Assembly (NCBI GenBank): GCA_014360895.1
Contig: JACIWQ010000027.1
Span: 1 to 32,595, forward strand
Length of the DNA stretch: 32,595 nucleotides
Source of the DNA: Thermoflexales bacterium
GTDB lineage: Bacteria; Chloroflexota; Anaerolineae; B4-G1; DUEL01
Direction of reading: 5' to 3'
Position 1 is the first letter of the stretch. Every line of letters begins with the position of its first letter. A model generated the notes under the pieces. It saw only the letters and a list, made by a program, of their open reading frames with translations, searched no databases and was not told the origin of the DNA. Positions 1 through 8,086 of the stretch are shown in pieces. The translations under genes and the position numbers were made by a program.

Positions 1-1421
1 AGTTCGTTGGCCCGGTCTATCAATTCGTCGTACTGGGGATTGCAGTAGTAGCCCAGGTTGAAGAGCGTCTCCTCCTCGCAGTGGAACATGCTGTAGAGGA
101 AACTGTAGGGGGAGACGTAGTCGGGCCACCAGTACATCACGAAGATGTCCTGGGCCTGCATTGGGTCGGATTTGCCCAGGTCCCACTGGGCCTCCCAGGC
201 CATCCCGCGCACCTCCAGGTCAATCCCCAGTTTGGCCAGTTCGGCTTTCCAGACCTCGCCGACCTGCCGCTCGTCCAGGTCCCCCGCAACGTGGGTCATC
301 ACCAGTTTGAAGCCGCCGTTGGGGTACCCGGCCTGAGCCAGCAGTTCCCGGGCCTTATCCAGGTCGTAGGTGTACTGGAAGAGTTTGTCGCTGTGGCCCC
401 ACATCCCCAGGGGCACCGGACCGTGGGACTGGACAGCATAGCCGGAAACCACCGTCTGGATGAACCGGTCGTAGGGGAACGCATAGGAGATGGCCTGCCG
501 GACCAGTTTGTTATCCAGCGGGGGCTTGCGGACGTTCAACAGGCCCACCAGGTTCTGGAACGCGGGGTTGGTGTAGACGACGACATCGGGGCGGGCATCC
601 AGCGCGGCCAGGTTCTCCCGGGGGAGGTCGTAGGTCACGTCGGCGGTCCCGGCCTCTATCATCTGCTGCCGGACCGTCGGGTCCTCCACAATCTCAAAGA
701 CGACCTTGTTGAACTGGCCCGGCTTCCAGCTGCCCCAGTAGTCATCAAAGCGGGTGATGACCAGCCGGCGGCCCCGTTCGTAACTCTCTATGGTGTACGG
801 GCCGCTCCCGCAGTCGTGGCCCTCGTTGAACCACTCGCTGGCCTTCTCCCCCTGGGCTTCCACGCAAGCGGGACTGAAAATCCAGGAGCCGTAACCGGAG
901 GCGGCAATCAGGTCCAGAGGGGCGGAGTACTTGAGTTTGAAGCGGACGGTGTAGTCGTCCACCGCCGTGATTTCCTCCACCGGGTCCCAAATGTAGGACG
1001 CCCCCATGCCCAGGTTGATGGTGCGCTCAATGGAGTACTTGACGGCCTGGGCGTTCAGATTGGTGCCGTCGTGGAACTTCACCCCTTTGCGCAGGTAGAA
1101 GGTCCACTCGGTGGCATCCGCGTTGGATTCCCACCGCTCGGCCAGGCCGGGCCGGAGCAATTGGGGATGCATCGGCGGGTTGTACCAGACAAGGGTCTCG
1201 TAGAGGTTGGAGACGACTGCCGAGTCGTTGGAGTAACTGATGCTGGGGTCAATATCCGGGAAGGAGGTGGGGTGGGCATAGACGGCCACGTTCTCCTTCG
1301 GTGGGGCCGGAGTCTCCCCTGCGGCCGGCGTGGGCGTAGACGGGCGACAGCCGGTCAGGAAAAGGGTCAGGATAACGACCATCAGGGGAGCCAGGGTGTA
1401 GAGCCATCGTTGAGTGCGCAT
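1..1421 (-). CDS. ABC transporter substrate-binding lipoprotein, peptide/nickel type (SBP family 5), 3'-truncated by window edge
   Basis: About 473 residues are visible; the C-terminal end runs off the left edge. The N-terminus has a basic start, a hydrophobic stretch and a lipobox ending in FLTGC, so Cys25 is the probable lipidation site and the mature protein sits on the outer face of the membrane. A Thr/Pro/Ala-rich linker follows. The body has SBP_bac_5 hallmarks: 'LVWYNPP', 'LAERWESNADATEWTFYLRKG' split around a 'VKFHDG' motif, 'AVKYSIERT', 'SGPYTIESYERG', and 'VRQAISYAFPYD'. The family captures oligopeptides, nickel chelates or sugars for an ABC importer; permease and ATPase genes are not in the window. 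The ATG at 1421 follows GGGAGGAGAC, a good ribosome site, and a strong promoter lies upstream. The substrate cannot be read from sequence, but two M29-like genes next door make peptides plausible. Confidence 0.9.
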   Translation of the reverse strand, partial: MRTQRWLYTLAPLMVVILTLFLTGCRPSTPTPAAGETPAPPKENVAVYAHPTSFPDIDPSISYSNDSAVVSNLYETLVWYNPPMHPQLLRPGLAERWESNADATEWTFYLRKGVKFHDGTNLNAQAVKYSIERTINLGMGASYIWDPVEEITAVDDYTVRFKLKYSAPLDLIAASGYGSWIFSPACVEAQGEKASEWFNEGHDCGSGPYTIESYERGRRLVITRFDDYWGSWKPGQFNKVVFEIVEDPTVRQQMIEAGTADVTYDLPRENLAALDARPDVVVYTNPAFQNLVGLLNVRKPPLDNKLVRQAISYAFPYDRFIQTVVSGYAVQSHGPVPLGMWGHSDKLFQYTYDLDKARELLAQAGYPNGGFKLVMTHVAGDLDERQVGEVWKAELAKLGIDLEVRGMAWEAQWDLGKSDPMQAQDIFVMYWWPDYVSPYSFLYSMFHCEEETLFNLGYYCNPQYDELIDRANE

Positions 1422-1541
1422 GTCTCCTCCCTTTTACTAAAAACGTGGAAAGGGTACAATTGGGGCGGTGGGTAAACTGCGCGGTCGGGGAGCCACTGCC
1501 CTTCTTCCGTGCAGGAAGCCGGTGCGCTGGGCGTTGCTGGC

Positions 1542-1570
1542 ATTATAAGACGTTCCGGCGGATGTGTCAA
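1542..1570 (-). promoter_or_regulatory. sigma70-type promoter of the substrate-binding protein gene
   Basis: On the minus strand TTGACA (1565-1570) and TATAAT (1542-1547) are both perfect consensus hexamers separated by 17 nt. Transcription should start near 1534, giving a leader of about 110 nt before the ATG at 1421. The promoter lies just downstream of the stop of the M29-like gene, so the transporter protein is probably expressed independently of the sucC operon. Confidence 0.8.
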
Positions 1571-1591
1571 ACCATCCTGGAAAGGGGGAAA

Positions 1592-2617
1592 CTACATCAA
1601 CCTTTCCCCGTCCAGCCACAGTTCCGCCTGGGGGATGACGAAATCTTCGTGGAAATCGGCCGTCACCGTCCCGCCCATATGGGCGTTGTCGCCGATGGCG
1701 ATGTGGACTGTCCCCCGAATCTTTTCTGCCTCCAGGATGTTATCCGGCCGACGGGCGTTCGGGTTGGTCCCCACGCCCAGTTCCGCCAGGTTGCGCCGGG
1801 CCAGATAGAGGGGCGCATCGTCGCCGGGGCGCAGGAACCGGCGCAGTTCCTCCCCTGCCATACCACCCCCCACGATCTCCACCGCCTGCCCGGCGCGGAA
1901 CACCAGGCGCATCTCCTCGGTCAGGCCGGGGTGCCATCCGGCCTGGACGACCAGGACCCCCTCCGCCGTCCCCTCCACGGGAGCAATGTAGGCCTCCCCC
2001 GCCGGAAGATTGCCCCACTCTCCCTTCTGCAGGTAGAGACCGGTATCGGCCATCCCGGCGCGTCCGGCCAGGGAGAAGCGCACGTCCGTGCCAGCGGGGG
2101 AACGGACACGCGCTTCCCGGGCATCGGTGAGCCGCCGGGCAGTGGCCTCGGCCTCCGCGGCTACCTGATGGTAGTCCACCGCCATCGGGCCATCGGGGTA
2201 GAACATTTCGGCCATAAAGCCGGGCATACTGGCCAGCCGGGCTCCGGCCTGTGTGGCGGCCTCCCGCGCGTCGGTGTGGGAGAGGGAATAGGTCGTCAGG
2301 GCAATGACCACATCGGCCTGCAAGAGGCGCGCGGCCAGGTCCGCCGGGGGCTCCGCCCCGTGGCTCCCCGTGGCCGGGTAGACGACGAAGTCCACCGCTT
2401 CCCCAGGCCGCAACCGGCGCGCGACCTCCGCCACCTGCCGCGCCAGCACGCTCCGCTCCAGCATCGCCCTCAGCGCGGGGATGGGCATCCCGGCCCAGTC
2501 CTCCGGTCGGGGAACGTCGGTGACCACCAGCAACCGCTCGCCCGGATGCCAGCCCATGTTGACTTCCAGCATGGTGCGGACTCCAGCGGTGATTTTCTCC
2601 TCATCGGCCCATGCCAT
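1592..2617 (-). CDS. M29-like aminopeptidase (leucyl aminopeptidase / aminopeptidase T family)
   Basis: A 341-residue cytoplasmic protein related to the M29 (AmpS/AmpT, COG2309) metallopeptidases. The C-terminal half shows the family pattern: 'NLPAGEAYIAPVEGTAEG' supplying a metal-ligand Glu, 'ELGVGTNPNARRPDNILEAEK' with a second Glu, then 'GTVHIAIGDN' and 'ADFHEDFV' with His/Asp ligands. M29 enzymes are dimetal exopeptidases that remove N-terminal residues; the family also contains non-peptidase relatives such as NicX ring-opening dioxygenases, so the reaction is not certain. The start at 2617 is chosen because AGGAGGCGAAAC precedes the ATG; an upstream in-frame start lacks this. It is the last gene of the sucC-sucD-DUF917-M29-M29 run, 68 bp after the preceding paralogue. 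Confidence 0.82.
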   Translation of the reverse strand: MAWADEEKITAGVRTMLEVNMGWHPGERLLVVTDVPRPEDWAGMPIPALRAMLERSVLARQVAEVARRLRPGEAVDFVVYPATGSHGAEPPADLAARLLQADVVIALTTYSLSHTDAREAATQAGARLASMPGFMAEMFYPDGPMAVDYHQVAAEAEATARRLTDAREARVRSPAGTDVRFSLAGRAGMADTGLYLQKGEWGNLPAGEAYIAPVEGTAEGVLVVQAGWHPGLTEEMRLVFRAGQAVEIVGGGMAGEELRRFLRPGDDAPLYLARRNLAELGVGTNPNARRPDNILEAEKIRGTVHIAIGDNAHMGGTVTADFHEDFVIPQAELWLDGERLM

Positions 2618-2685
2618 GTTTCGCCTCCTGAAGCCATTACATCCGGGGGGAGCGACAGCGGCCTTTGCGCCGCCAACTCCCATCC

Positions 2686-3729
2686 TCAATACCCCGGCAC
2701 GCCCATCTCCCGGCAGAGGGCCACCAGGTCGGGGTGGACGTACCGGCCCTCTTCCTCAATCGGCACCCCGTCCAGATAGACGGTGGGGTTCAGCACCACT
2801 CCATCCGTGTGGGATGGCGCGCCCCAGTCGCTGGGGCCGATGCCGAATTGCATACAGCCAAAGATGCGCTCGTCCTCCAGAATCCGGCCGCTGGGCCGGG
2901 TGACGCCCGGATTGAAGCCGTAGCAGGCGTGGTCCATCTGGAACATCGCCGGATGCCCAAAGGATTCCAGCCACCGCCGGAAGACCTGCGCCTCATGCCC
3001 ACCCTCTATGGAGACGACGCGCCCGTTCTCAATCGTCAGTCGCACCGGTTGGTGCAGGACGCCCAGTTCGGCCGGGGGCCAGAGCGCGCCGTCAAAGACC
3101 AGCACGCCCTCAAAACTCTCCCGAATCGCCATGAAGCCGGATTGTCCCCCCAGCATCTGGGGATAACCACCGGACTCCGGCGGCGGTTCCCAGAACGGGT
3201 CCCCGGCCTTGTCCACCCGCATAGTCAGGTCGGTGCCGGAGGGGGCCGTGACCCGGACGACATCGGCGGCCTGGGATAGACGGTAGAGCTGGTCGGCCAT
3301 CTCCCGGAGGGGCCGATAGGGCACCTGCCCGACTGTCCGCACCATCATATCGGCGTCCATTCCGGTCAGGCAGACGTAGATGCATCCGGCGGCAACGGCG
3401 GCGTGGTAGGCCGGACTGTAGAGGTGATAGGCGACGGCGAAGTCTGTCCAGACGTCCGCCCGGGGGAGCCCGGCGGCGACGGGAGCCGGGGGGTCCATAC
3501 AGGGCTGCGGGTTGGCCGGATACCGGAAAACGGAGGGGATGCCGCCGACCGCGTAGACGGCCCGGGCGGTCGCCTCCACGGCCCGGAGGTCGGAGAGGGT
3601 GTCGGCGGTGATGGCGACCTGCTGGCCCGGCCGGATGGGGCGCATCTCGGTGACCAATCGGTGGGCGGCGGCGGCCAGTTCAAAACTGTAGAATTCGGGG
3701 CGCGGTTCGGTGCCGTAGGCCAGAATCAT
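2686..3729 (-). CDS. M29-like metalloprotein (diverged aminopeptidase / NicX-like)
   Basis: A 347-residue protein with the same two-lobed layout as its downstream neighbour but strongly diverged. Visible family features are an N-terminal domain beginning with a 'RPGQQVAITAD' strand, a central 'VTAPSGTDLTMRV' segment, and a C-terminal 'SGRILEDERIFGCMQFGIG' followed by 'APSHTDGVVLNPTVYLDG', which aligns with the M29 Glu...His...His/Asp metal site. The N-terminal metal Glu seen in the neighbour ('PAGE') is not obvious here: 'GGYPQMLGGQSGF' occupies that place. The metal centre may therefore be altered and the substrate different. The ATG is preceded by GAGGTGACCGCCG. It starts 11 bp after the DUF917 stop, so the two are probably cotranscribed and translated together. 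Family assignment is fairly safe; the reaction is unknown. Confidence 0.72.
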   Translation of the reverse strand: MILAYGTEPRPEFYSFELAAAAHRLVTEMRPIRPGQQVAITADTLSDLRAVEATARAVYAVGGIPSVFRYPANPQPCMDPPAPVAAGLPRADVWTDFAVAYHLYSPAYHAAVAAGCIYVCLTGMDADMMVRTVGQVPYRPLREMADQLYRLSQAADVVRVTAPSGTDLTMRVDKAGDPFWEPPPESGGYPQMLGGQSGFMAIRESFEGVLVFDGALWPPAELGVLHQPVRLTIENGRVVSIEGGHEAQVFRRWLESFGHPAMFQMDHACYGFNPGVTRPSGRILEDERIFGCMQFGIGPSDWGAPSHTDGVVLNPTVYLDGVPIEEEGRYVHPDLVALCREMGVPGY

Positions 3730-3740
3730 CGGCGGTCACC

Positions 3741-4868
3741 TCAGGCCATTAATTTCTCAATGGGCACGTAGTCTATCTCAAAGCCGAAGTAACGCGGGCC
3801 GGCGGCGGCCAGTCCCCGTTCACTGCGGAACGCCTCCAGCCCTTTCACCCCCACCACCGCCACCCGCATCCCGGCATCCAGGTCGGTGTTGGTGATGCCC
3901 TCGCCCGTCTCCCGGTCCACCACCACGATGAGGTCAGGGCTGCAGACGAAGGGTTGGCCGTCCCGCCAGGAGACGTGGTTCTCGTTCTTGAACCAGATGT
4001 CCATCGTGTGTCCGGCGTAGTCGCCGGTGCCCTGGATATGGGAGGTGCCGAACATGTAGCCTTCCCGGTCCTCCCAGTCCTTTCCGGTGACCACGCCCTC
4101 AAAGAGGAGCCAGCCGCCGGTGAAGCGCACCGCCGCCTGGACGGGGTCCTCGCCGGCCTCCCGCGCCACCCGGATGGCCCGCCCCAGTTCCAGACAACGG
4201 GTCAGGGTTCCCGGGACGATGATTTCCTTCATCTCCCGACCGGGGAGCAGGGTGGCCGCGATGTTGCAGGTGCCGAACGCGGCGACGGCCAGCATCTTGC
4301 CGATGCGCTCCAGCATATAAGGGTTGCAGGTCTCTTTGACGATGGCGACGTTCCCCCATTTATCCACGCTGGCGAAGGGCCAACTGTTCTTGCCGTAGAG
4401 GTACGGCGTCCCCTGCATCTCCTCCGGGATCGCCCGACCCGCGTAGTCTCCGTCCACGACGGGGATGCCCAGGCGGGCGCCGGCGACCAGCGGGGCGGGG
4501 GTGTTCCCGGCGCCCAGTTCGGAGGGAACAATCGCGCCGATCTGGACTCCGGCATAGGCCGCCAGTTCCCGGATGGCCATCTCCATTGCCTGGTCGCCGT
4601 AACGGTCGGTCAGGCCCAGGCGGCGGATGAGTGCTTTGGTCTCCTCGGAGACGGGCGCAATGGAACCCATTCCATACGCTGTGCAGGTCCAGGCATCATC
4701 GGGGATTTCCGAGGGGTCCACCCACTCCAGTTTCAGCCCGTCCTCCAGGGCCTTCTCCAGCACCCGACGGCCCCACTGCGGGCCTCCTCCCCCGCCGGTG
4801 CCCATCCACAGGCAACCGCGCAGGAAGTCCTCACAGTCCTGACGGTTATACAGACCTCTCTGTGACAT
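3741..4868 (-). CDS. DUF917 family protein (S-methyl thiohydantoin desulfurase-like domain)
   Basis: A 375-residue protein of the DUF917/COG3535 family, recognised by the N-terminal glycine-rich '[15 protein letters not shown]', the '[12 protein letters not shown]' segment, '[26 protein letters not shown]' (split here by family-conserved glycines), '[17 protein letters not shown]' and a C-terminal '[21 protein letters not shown]'. The family is often encoded beside hydantoinase-type or amino-acid catabolic genes, and the N-terminal domain has been named after S-methyl thiohydantoin desulfurase; the substrate here is not known. The start at 4868 is chosen for AAGGAGG five bases upstream of the ATG. 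It sits between sucD (78 bp upstream, spacer filled by a heptamer array) and two M29-like genes (11 bp downstream). Confidence 0.82.
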   Translation of the reverse strand: MSQRGLYNRQDCEDFLRGCLWMGTGGGGGPQWGRRVLEKALEDGLKLEWVDPSEIPDDAWTCTAYGMGSIAPVSEETKALIRRLGLTDRYGDQAMEMAIRELAAYAGVQIGAIVPSELGAGNTPAPLVAGARLGIPVVDGDYAGRAIPEEMQGTPYLYGKNSWPFASVDKWGNVAIVKETCNPYMLERIGKMLAVAAFGTCNIAATLLPGREMKEIIVPGTLTRCLELGRAIRVAREAGEDPVQAAVRFTGGWLLFEGVVTGKDWEDREGYMFGTSHIQGTGDYAGHTMDIWFKNENHVSWRDGQPFVCSPDLIVVVDRETGEGITNTDLDAGMRVAVVGVKGLEAFRSERGLAAAGPRYFGFEIDYVPIEKLMA

Positions 4869-4895
4869 CGTTGCCTCCTTCGTAGATAGCGAGCC

Positions 4896-4951
4896 ATTCA
4901 CGATTCACGAATCACGTTTCACGGTTCACGAATCACGAATCACGATTCACG
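4896..4951. repeat. Heptamer array A (8 x 7 bp, ATTCACG/AATCACG)
   Basis: Eight contiguous 7-bp units in perfect phase. On the plus strand they read ATTCACG, ATTCACG, AATCACG, TTTCACG, GTTCACG, AATCACG, AATCACG, ATTCACG; on the sucD sense strand the core is CGTGAAT. The last unit (4945-4951) contains the sucD stop codon (4947-4949). The other end is about 27 bp from the DUF917 start. There are no spacers of the kind a CRISPR array has. Confidence 0.9.
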
Positions 4952-5822
4952 ATATAACCTCCGCCACCATCCGGGCAATCTGCTCGGGGTGCTCCGCCAC
5001 GCGGACCCCGGCGGCCTCCAGCGCGGCGATTTTCTCCGCCGCCGTCCCGGTACCGCCCTCAATGATGGCCCCGGCGTGGCCCATGCGCTTCCCCGGCGGC
5101 GCGGTCCGACCGGCGATGAAGGCGACCACCGGCTTGGTCATCCGCTCGGCGATGAAGCGGGCGGCCACCTCCTCGTCGTTGCCGCCGATTTCGCCGATGA
5201 GCACTACCGCTTTCGTCTCCGGGTCCGCCTCAAAGAGGGCCAGGACGTCCACAAAACGGGTGCCGATAATGGGGTCGCCGCCGATGCCGACGCAGGTCGT
5301 CTGCCCGATGCCCAGCGCGGTGAGTGCGTAGACGACCTCGTAGGTGAGGGTGCCGGAGCGGGAGACGACGCCCACCGGCCCCGGCATGGCGATGTGGCCG
5401 GGCATAATGCCCACTTTGGCCTGCCCGGGGGTGAGCAGACCCGGACAGTTGGGCCCCACCAGCTGCACGCCCTTCATATCCAGGTACGCCTTGACCCGAA
5501 TCATCTCGTTGACCGGGATGCCCTCGGTGATGCAGACGACCAGGCCGAGCCCGGCGTCCGCCGCCTCTATGATGGCGTCCGGCGCGAAGGGGGCCGGGAC
5601 GTAGATGACGGATGTGTTGGCGCCGGTGGCCTCTACGGCCTCCCGGACGGTGTCAAAGACGGGGACGCGGCCGTCGCAGGCGAACTGTCCGCCCTTGCCC
5701 GGGGTGACGCCCGCGACGACGTTCGTGCCATAATCCAGCGTCTGTCGGGTGTGAAATTCGCCCTCGCGCCCGGTCACACCCTGCACGACCAGGCGGGTGG
5801 TTTGATCTACCAGAATGGACAT
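4947..5822 (-). CDS. sucD: Succinyl-CoA synthetase alpha subunit (ADP-forming acyl-CoA ligase)
   Basis: A 291-residue protein of normal SucD length. It has the N-terminal Rossmann CoA-binding domain ('[14 protein letters not shown]', 'TPGKGG'), '[12 protein letters not shown]' near residue 125, the '[10 protein letters not shown]' loop and the phosphohistidine motif 'MGHAGAI' with active-site His near residue 249. With SucC it interconverts succinyl-CoA, ADP (or GDP) and phosphate with succinate, CoA and nucleoside triphosphate in the cytoplasm. The ATG at 5822 follows GGAGGCACC. It lies downstream of sucC, separated by a 7-bp repeat array. In an amino-acid fermenter the pair could also drain acyl-CoA esters to ATP; this is inference. 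The TGA stop is embedded in heptamer array A. Confidence 0.95.
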   Translation of the reverse strand: MSILVDQTTRLVVQGVTGREGEFHTRQTLDYGTNVVAGVTPGKGGQFACDGRVPVFDTVREAVEATGANTSVIYVPAPFAPDAIIEAADAGLGLVVCITEGIPVNEMIRVKAYLDMKGVQLVGPNCPGLLTPGQAKVGIMPGHIAMPGPVGVVSRSGTLTYEVVYALTALGIGQTTCVGIGGDPIIGTRFVDVLALFEADPETKAVVLIGEIGGNDEEVAARFIAERMTKPVVAFIAGRTAPPGKRMGHAGAIIEGGTGTAAEKIAALEAAGVRVAEHPEQIARMVAEVIS

Positions 5823-5837
5823 GGTGCCTCCGATGGG

Positions 5838-5907
5838 GTGAAAAGTGAAAAGTGAAAAGTGAAACGTGAAAAGTGAAACGTGAAAAGTGAAACGTGAAAA
5901 GGGAAAC
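5838..5907. repeat. Heptamer array B (10 x 7 bp, GTGAAAA/GTGAAAC)
   Basis: Ten contiguous 7-bp units without an indel: GTGAAAA and GTGAAAC alternate irregularly on the plus strand, and the last unit is GGGAAAC. The array fills the space between the sucC stop (5914-5916, 6 nt away) and the sucD ribosome site (about 5826-5831). Read in register, the core CGTGAAA resembles arrays A and E. Confidence 0.9.
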
Positions 5908-5913
5908 GTGGGG

Positions 5914-7056
5914 TCAGTGGGTGCGGGCGGCGGCGACGGCTTTCTGCGCGGCCTCCGCCAGGGTGGTGGCGGTGATGATGCCGTAGCCGGAACTCTCCAG
6001 AATCTGCCGCCCCTCCGCCTCGTTGGTTCCCACCAGACGGGCCACGATGGGGAGATTGGGCCGGACTTCATCCAGAACGGAGACGATGCCCCGGGCAACC
6101 TCGTCGCAGCGGGTGATGCCGCCGAAGATGTTGAAGAGGATGGCCTTCACCCGGGGGTCCGCCAGGATGAGCCGCAGCGCGGTCGCCACCCGGTCGGCGC
6201 GGGCGCCGCCGCCGATGTCCAGGAAGTTGGCCGGCATCCCGCCGAAGTGCTGGATGATGTCCATCGTCGCCATCGCCAGACCGGCGCCGTTGACCATGCA
6301 GCCGATGTCGCCGTCCAATTGGACGAAGGAGAGGCCGGCCTCGCGCGCGGCCCGCTCGGAGGGCGTCTCTTCGTCTATGTCCCGCAATTCGGCCAGGTCG
6401 GGATGGCGGAAGAGGCCGTTATCATCCAGGACGATTTTGGCGTCCAGCGCCAGCAGGGTCCCCTCCGGGGTGATGACCAGGGGATTAATCTCCGCCAGCG
6501 ACGCGTCGCACTCCACGAAGGAGCGATAGAGCCCTTGGGCGATGCGGCCAAAGTCCCGGTGCAGCGCCGGGGGCAGGCCGATGCCCTTGGCCAGCCAGAG
6601 AGTCTGATAGCCCCGCAGGCCGACGAAGGGGTCTATGTGCACCTTCTTGATGGCTTCCGGGTGGGTGCGGGCGACCTCTTCTATCTCCACGCCGCCCTCG
6701 GAAGACGCCATCATCACCGGACGGGCCGCCGCCCGGTCCACCACGATGCCCAGGTAGATTTCCTGCTGGATGTCTGCCGCGCGGGCCACCAGCACTTTGC
6801 GGACCGGCAGGCCTTTAATCTGGAGGGCGAGGATGCGAGCGGCGACCTCCTCCGCCTCCTGAGGGGTGCGGGCCAGTTTGATGCCGCCGGCCTTGCCTCG
6901 CCCGCCCACCAGGACCTGAGCTTTGACGACGACGGGGCAGCCCATCTGTTCCGCCAGGGAACGCACTTCCTGAGGGGTGCTTGCTACCTCCCCCTCCTGG
7001 ACGGGGATGCCGTACCGGGCAAAGATACGCTTGGATTGATATTCGTGGAGTTTCAC
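5914..7056 (-). CDS. sucC: Succinyl-CoA synthetase beta subunit (ADP-forming)
   Basis: A 380-residue ATP-grasp protein of normal SucC length. It begins with the family signature '[18 protein letters not shown]', followed by '[15 protein letters not shown]' (nucleotide binding), 'INPLVIT' with the metal-binding 'EINP', '[15 protein letters not shown]', '[17 protein letters not shown]' and '[15 protein letters not shown]'. It binds the nucleotide and succinate and partners SucD. The start codon is GTG at 7056, preceded by GGAGGTAAAACCC; an upstream extension would be unlike the family, and the promoter at 7108-7135 leaves only about 45 nt of leader. It is the first gene of the sucC-sucD-DUF917-M29-like-M29-like run. 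Confidence 0.95.
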   Translation of the reverse strand: MKLHEYQSKRIFARYGIPVQEGEVASTPQEVRSLAEQMGCPVVVKAQVLVGGRGKAGGIKLARTPQEAEEVAARILALQIKGLPVRKVLVARAADIQQEIYLGIVVDRAAARPVMMASSEGGVEIEEVARTHPEAIKKVHIDPFVGLRGYQTLWLAKGIGLPPALHRDFGRIAQGLYRSFVECDASLAEINPLVITPEGTLLALDAKIVLDDNGLFRHPDLAELRDIDEETPSERAAREAGLSFVQLDGDIGCMVNGAGLAMATMDIIQHFGGMPANFLDIGGGARADRVATALRLILADPRVKAILFNIFGGITRCDEVARGIVSVLDEVRPNLPIVARLVGTNEAEGRQILESSGYGIITATTLAEAAQKAVAAARTH

Positions 7057-7107
7057 GGGTTTTACCTCCAAACCGGGTCGGGATTTGCCGAGAAGAAAGA
7101 CGCTGTC

Positions 7108-7135
7108 ATTATACCACACTCAGGGAGTATGCCAA
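7108..7135 (-). promoter_or_regulatory. sigma70-type promoter of sucC
   Basis: Minus-strand TTGGCA (7130-7135) and a perfect TATAAT (7108-7113) with a 16-nt spacer. The predicted transcript starts near 7101, about 45 nt ahead of the GTG start of sucC. Confidence 0.72.
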
Positions 7136-7152
7136 CTTTGTGGCGCGTGCCG

Positions 7153-7300
7153 AGTCTCGTAAAATCGTATCGGGTGAAAGTCCTGAACAGTTTCTCCCCC
7201 TTCTCCTCCCCGTTTCGGGGAGGAGAAGGGGGCCGGGGGGAGGAGGAGGGGACCACGCGCTGCCCGAAAGCGGCGTTATCCGGTACGATTTTGTGAGACT
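7153..7300. mobile_element. MITE-like noncoding element with imperfect 21-bp terminal inverted repeats and a 17-bp internal hairpin
   Basis: The left end (7153-7173) and right end (7280-7300) are inverted copies matching at 18 of 21 positions, core CGATTTT / AAAATCG. In the middle, 7196-7212 and 7216-7232 form a perfect 17-bp stem with a TTT loop (left arm CCCCCTTCTCCTCCCCG). No ORF lies inside. Just outside the right end, 7306-7320 repeats the first half of the right terminus (CCGGTACGA then TTTA). The layout resembles a miniature inverted-repeat element or a large REP-type repeat. No target-site duplication was identified, so mobility is inferred. The element occupies most of the 350-bp noncoding gap 7057-7406, which otherwise holds only the two flanking promoters. 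Confidence 0.55.
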
Positions 7301-7337
7301 TTAAACCGGTACGACTTTATAGGATTCAACAACGCGT

Positions 7338-7367
7338 TTGACGCTTTGTAGACCGCTGTAGTAAAAT
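7338..7367 (+). promoter_or_regulatory. Candidate promoter of the Lit/DUF1461 gene
   Basis: TTGACG (7338-7343) and TAAAAT (7362-7367) with an 18-nt spacer, about 40 nt upstream of the ATG at 7407. The hexamers are near consensus; the spacer is at the long end. Confidence 0.55.
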
Positions 7368-7406
7368 CTTAGCCGTCTGAAATCCAGAGGAATATGGGGA
7401 GGGAGG

Positions 7407-8081
7407 ATGAAAACTTGGCCCCGAGTGGTTTCGGTGTTGGTCAGCCTGGCGTTGCCGGTGGTGGTGCTGGCGGTCGCGCTGCGCGTCGTTACGGCCCCCT
7501 GGTTGGTGCGGTGGGAGTACGGGAAGCCGGATTTCCCCCCTGACCCCTATGGCCTGACCACCAAAGAGCGCATCCGGCTGGCAGAGGTCTGCGTGGAGTA
7601 CCTGGCGACGGGCGCCGGGATAGAGTTGCTGGCGGACCTGGAACTGGAGGGGCGTCCGGCCTTCAACGAGCGGGAACTGGCGCATATGGTGGATGTCCAG
7701 CGGGTGTTCTGGGCCATTCTGCGGGCCGGGATGGCGGCGGGCGGGGTGGTTCTGGTGGGGATGGCGGGGCTGCTGGCCCGCCGCACGACGAGGCCCCTGG
7801 CCGCGAGCGCTTTGCAGGGTGGGGCGGTCCTCACGCTGGTGCTCCTGGTCGTCGTCGCGGCCTTGATGCTGACCTCGTGGGAGGTCTTTTTCACGGGTTT
7901 CCACGAACTGTTCTTCCCGCCGGATACCTGGACCTTCCCCACTTCGGATACGCTCATCCGTCTCTATCCGGAGCGGTTCTGGATGGACGTGGGGATAACG
8001 ATTGTGGGGGTGGTCTTGATTCAGGCCGGGCTGGTGCTGGTAGTGGCGTCTGTCTTGCGGAGACTCAAGCCCGGGCAATAG
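7407..8081 (+). CDS. Integral membrane protein, DUF1461 / Lit (lipoprotein intramolecular transacylase) family
   Basis: A 224-residue protein with four predicted membrane spans (about 8-28, 103-124, 138-155, 192-214) and a large loop between spans 1 and 2. The DUF1461 hallmarks are present: 'FNERELAHMVDVQRV' in the loop and 'FTGFHELFFPPDTW...DTLIRLYPERFWMD' between spans 3 and 4. Characterised members (Lit of Firmicutes) move an acyl chain within lipoproteins to give a lyso form with N-acyl-Cys, and conserved histidines are needed; His93 and His166 are the natural candidates here. Whether this homologue has that activity is unproven. The ATG at 7407 directly follows a GGGAGG site. It is monocistronic and converges with the PfkB gene, whose stop is 5 bp away. 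Confidence 0.75.
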   Translation: MKTWPRVVSVLVSLALPVVVLAVALRVVTAPWLVRWEYGKPDFPPDPYGLTTKERIRLAEVCVEYLATGAGIELLADLELEGRPAFNERELAHMVDVQRVFWAILRAGMAAGGVVLVGMAGLLARRTTRPLAASALQGGAVLTLVLLVVVAALMLTSWEVFFTGFHELFFPPDTWTFPTSDTLIRLYPERFWMDVGITIVGVVLIQAGLVLVVASVLRRLKPGQ

Positions 8082-8086
8082 AGGGT

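Noticed and set aside
81-1475. Plus-strand open frame opposite the substrate-binding protein
   Set aside because: Shadow of a well-recognised minus-strand lipoprotein gene; composition typical of antisense frames.
1422-1541. Riboswitch in the leader of the substrate-binding protein
   Set aside because: The leader is about 110 nt but shows no recognised aptamer motif or terminator-antiterminator pair by eye.
5823-6098. N-terminal extension of SucD through heptamer array B into sucC
   Set aside because: The family N-terminus begins at 5822 with a good ribosome site; the extension is translated repeat plus antisense-frame sequence.
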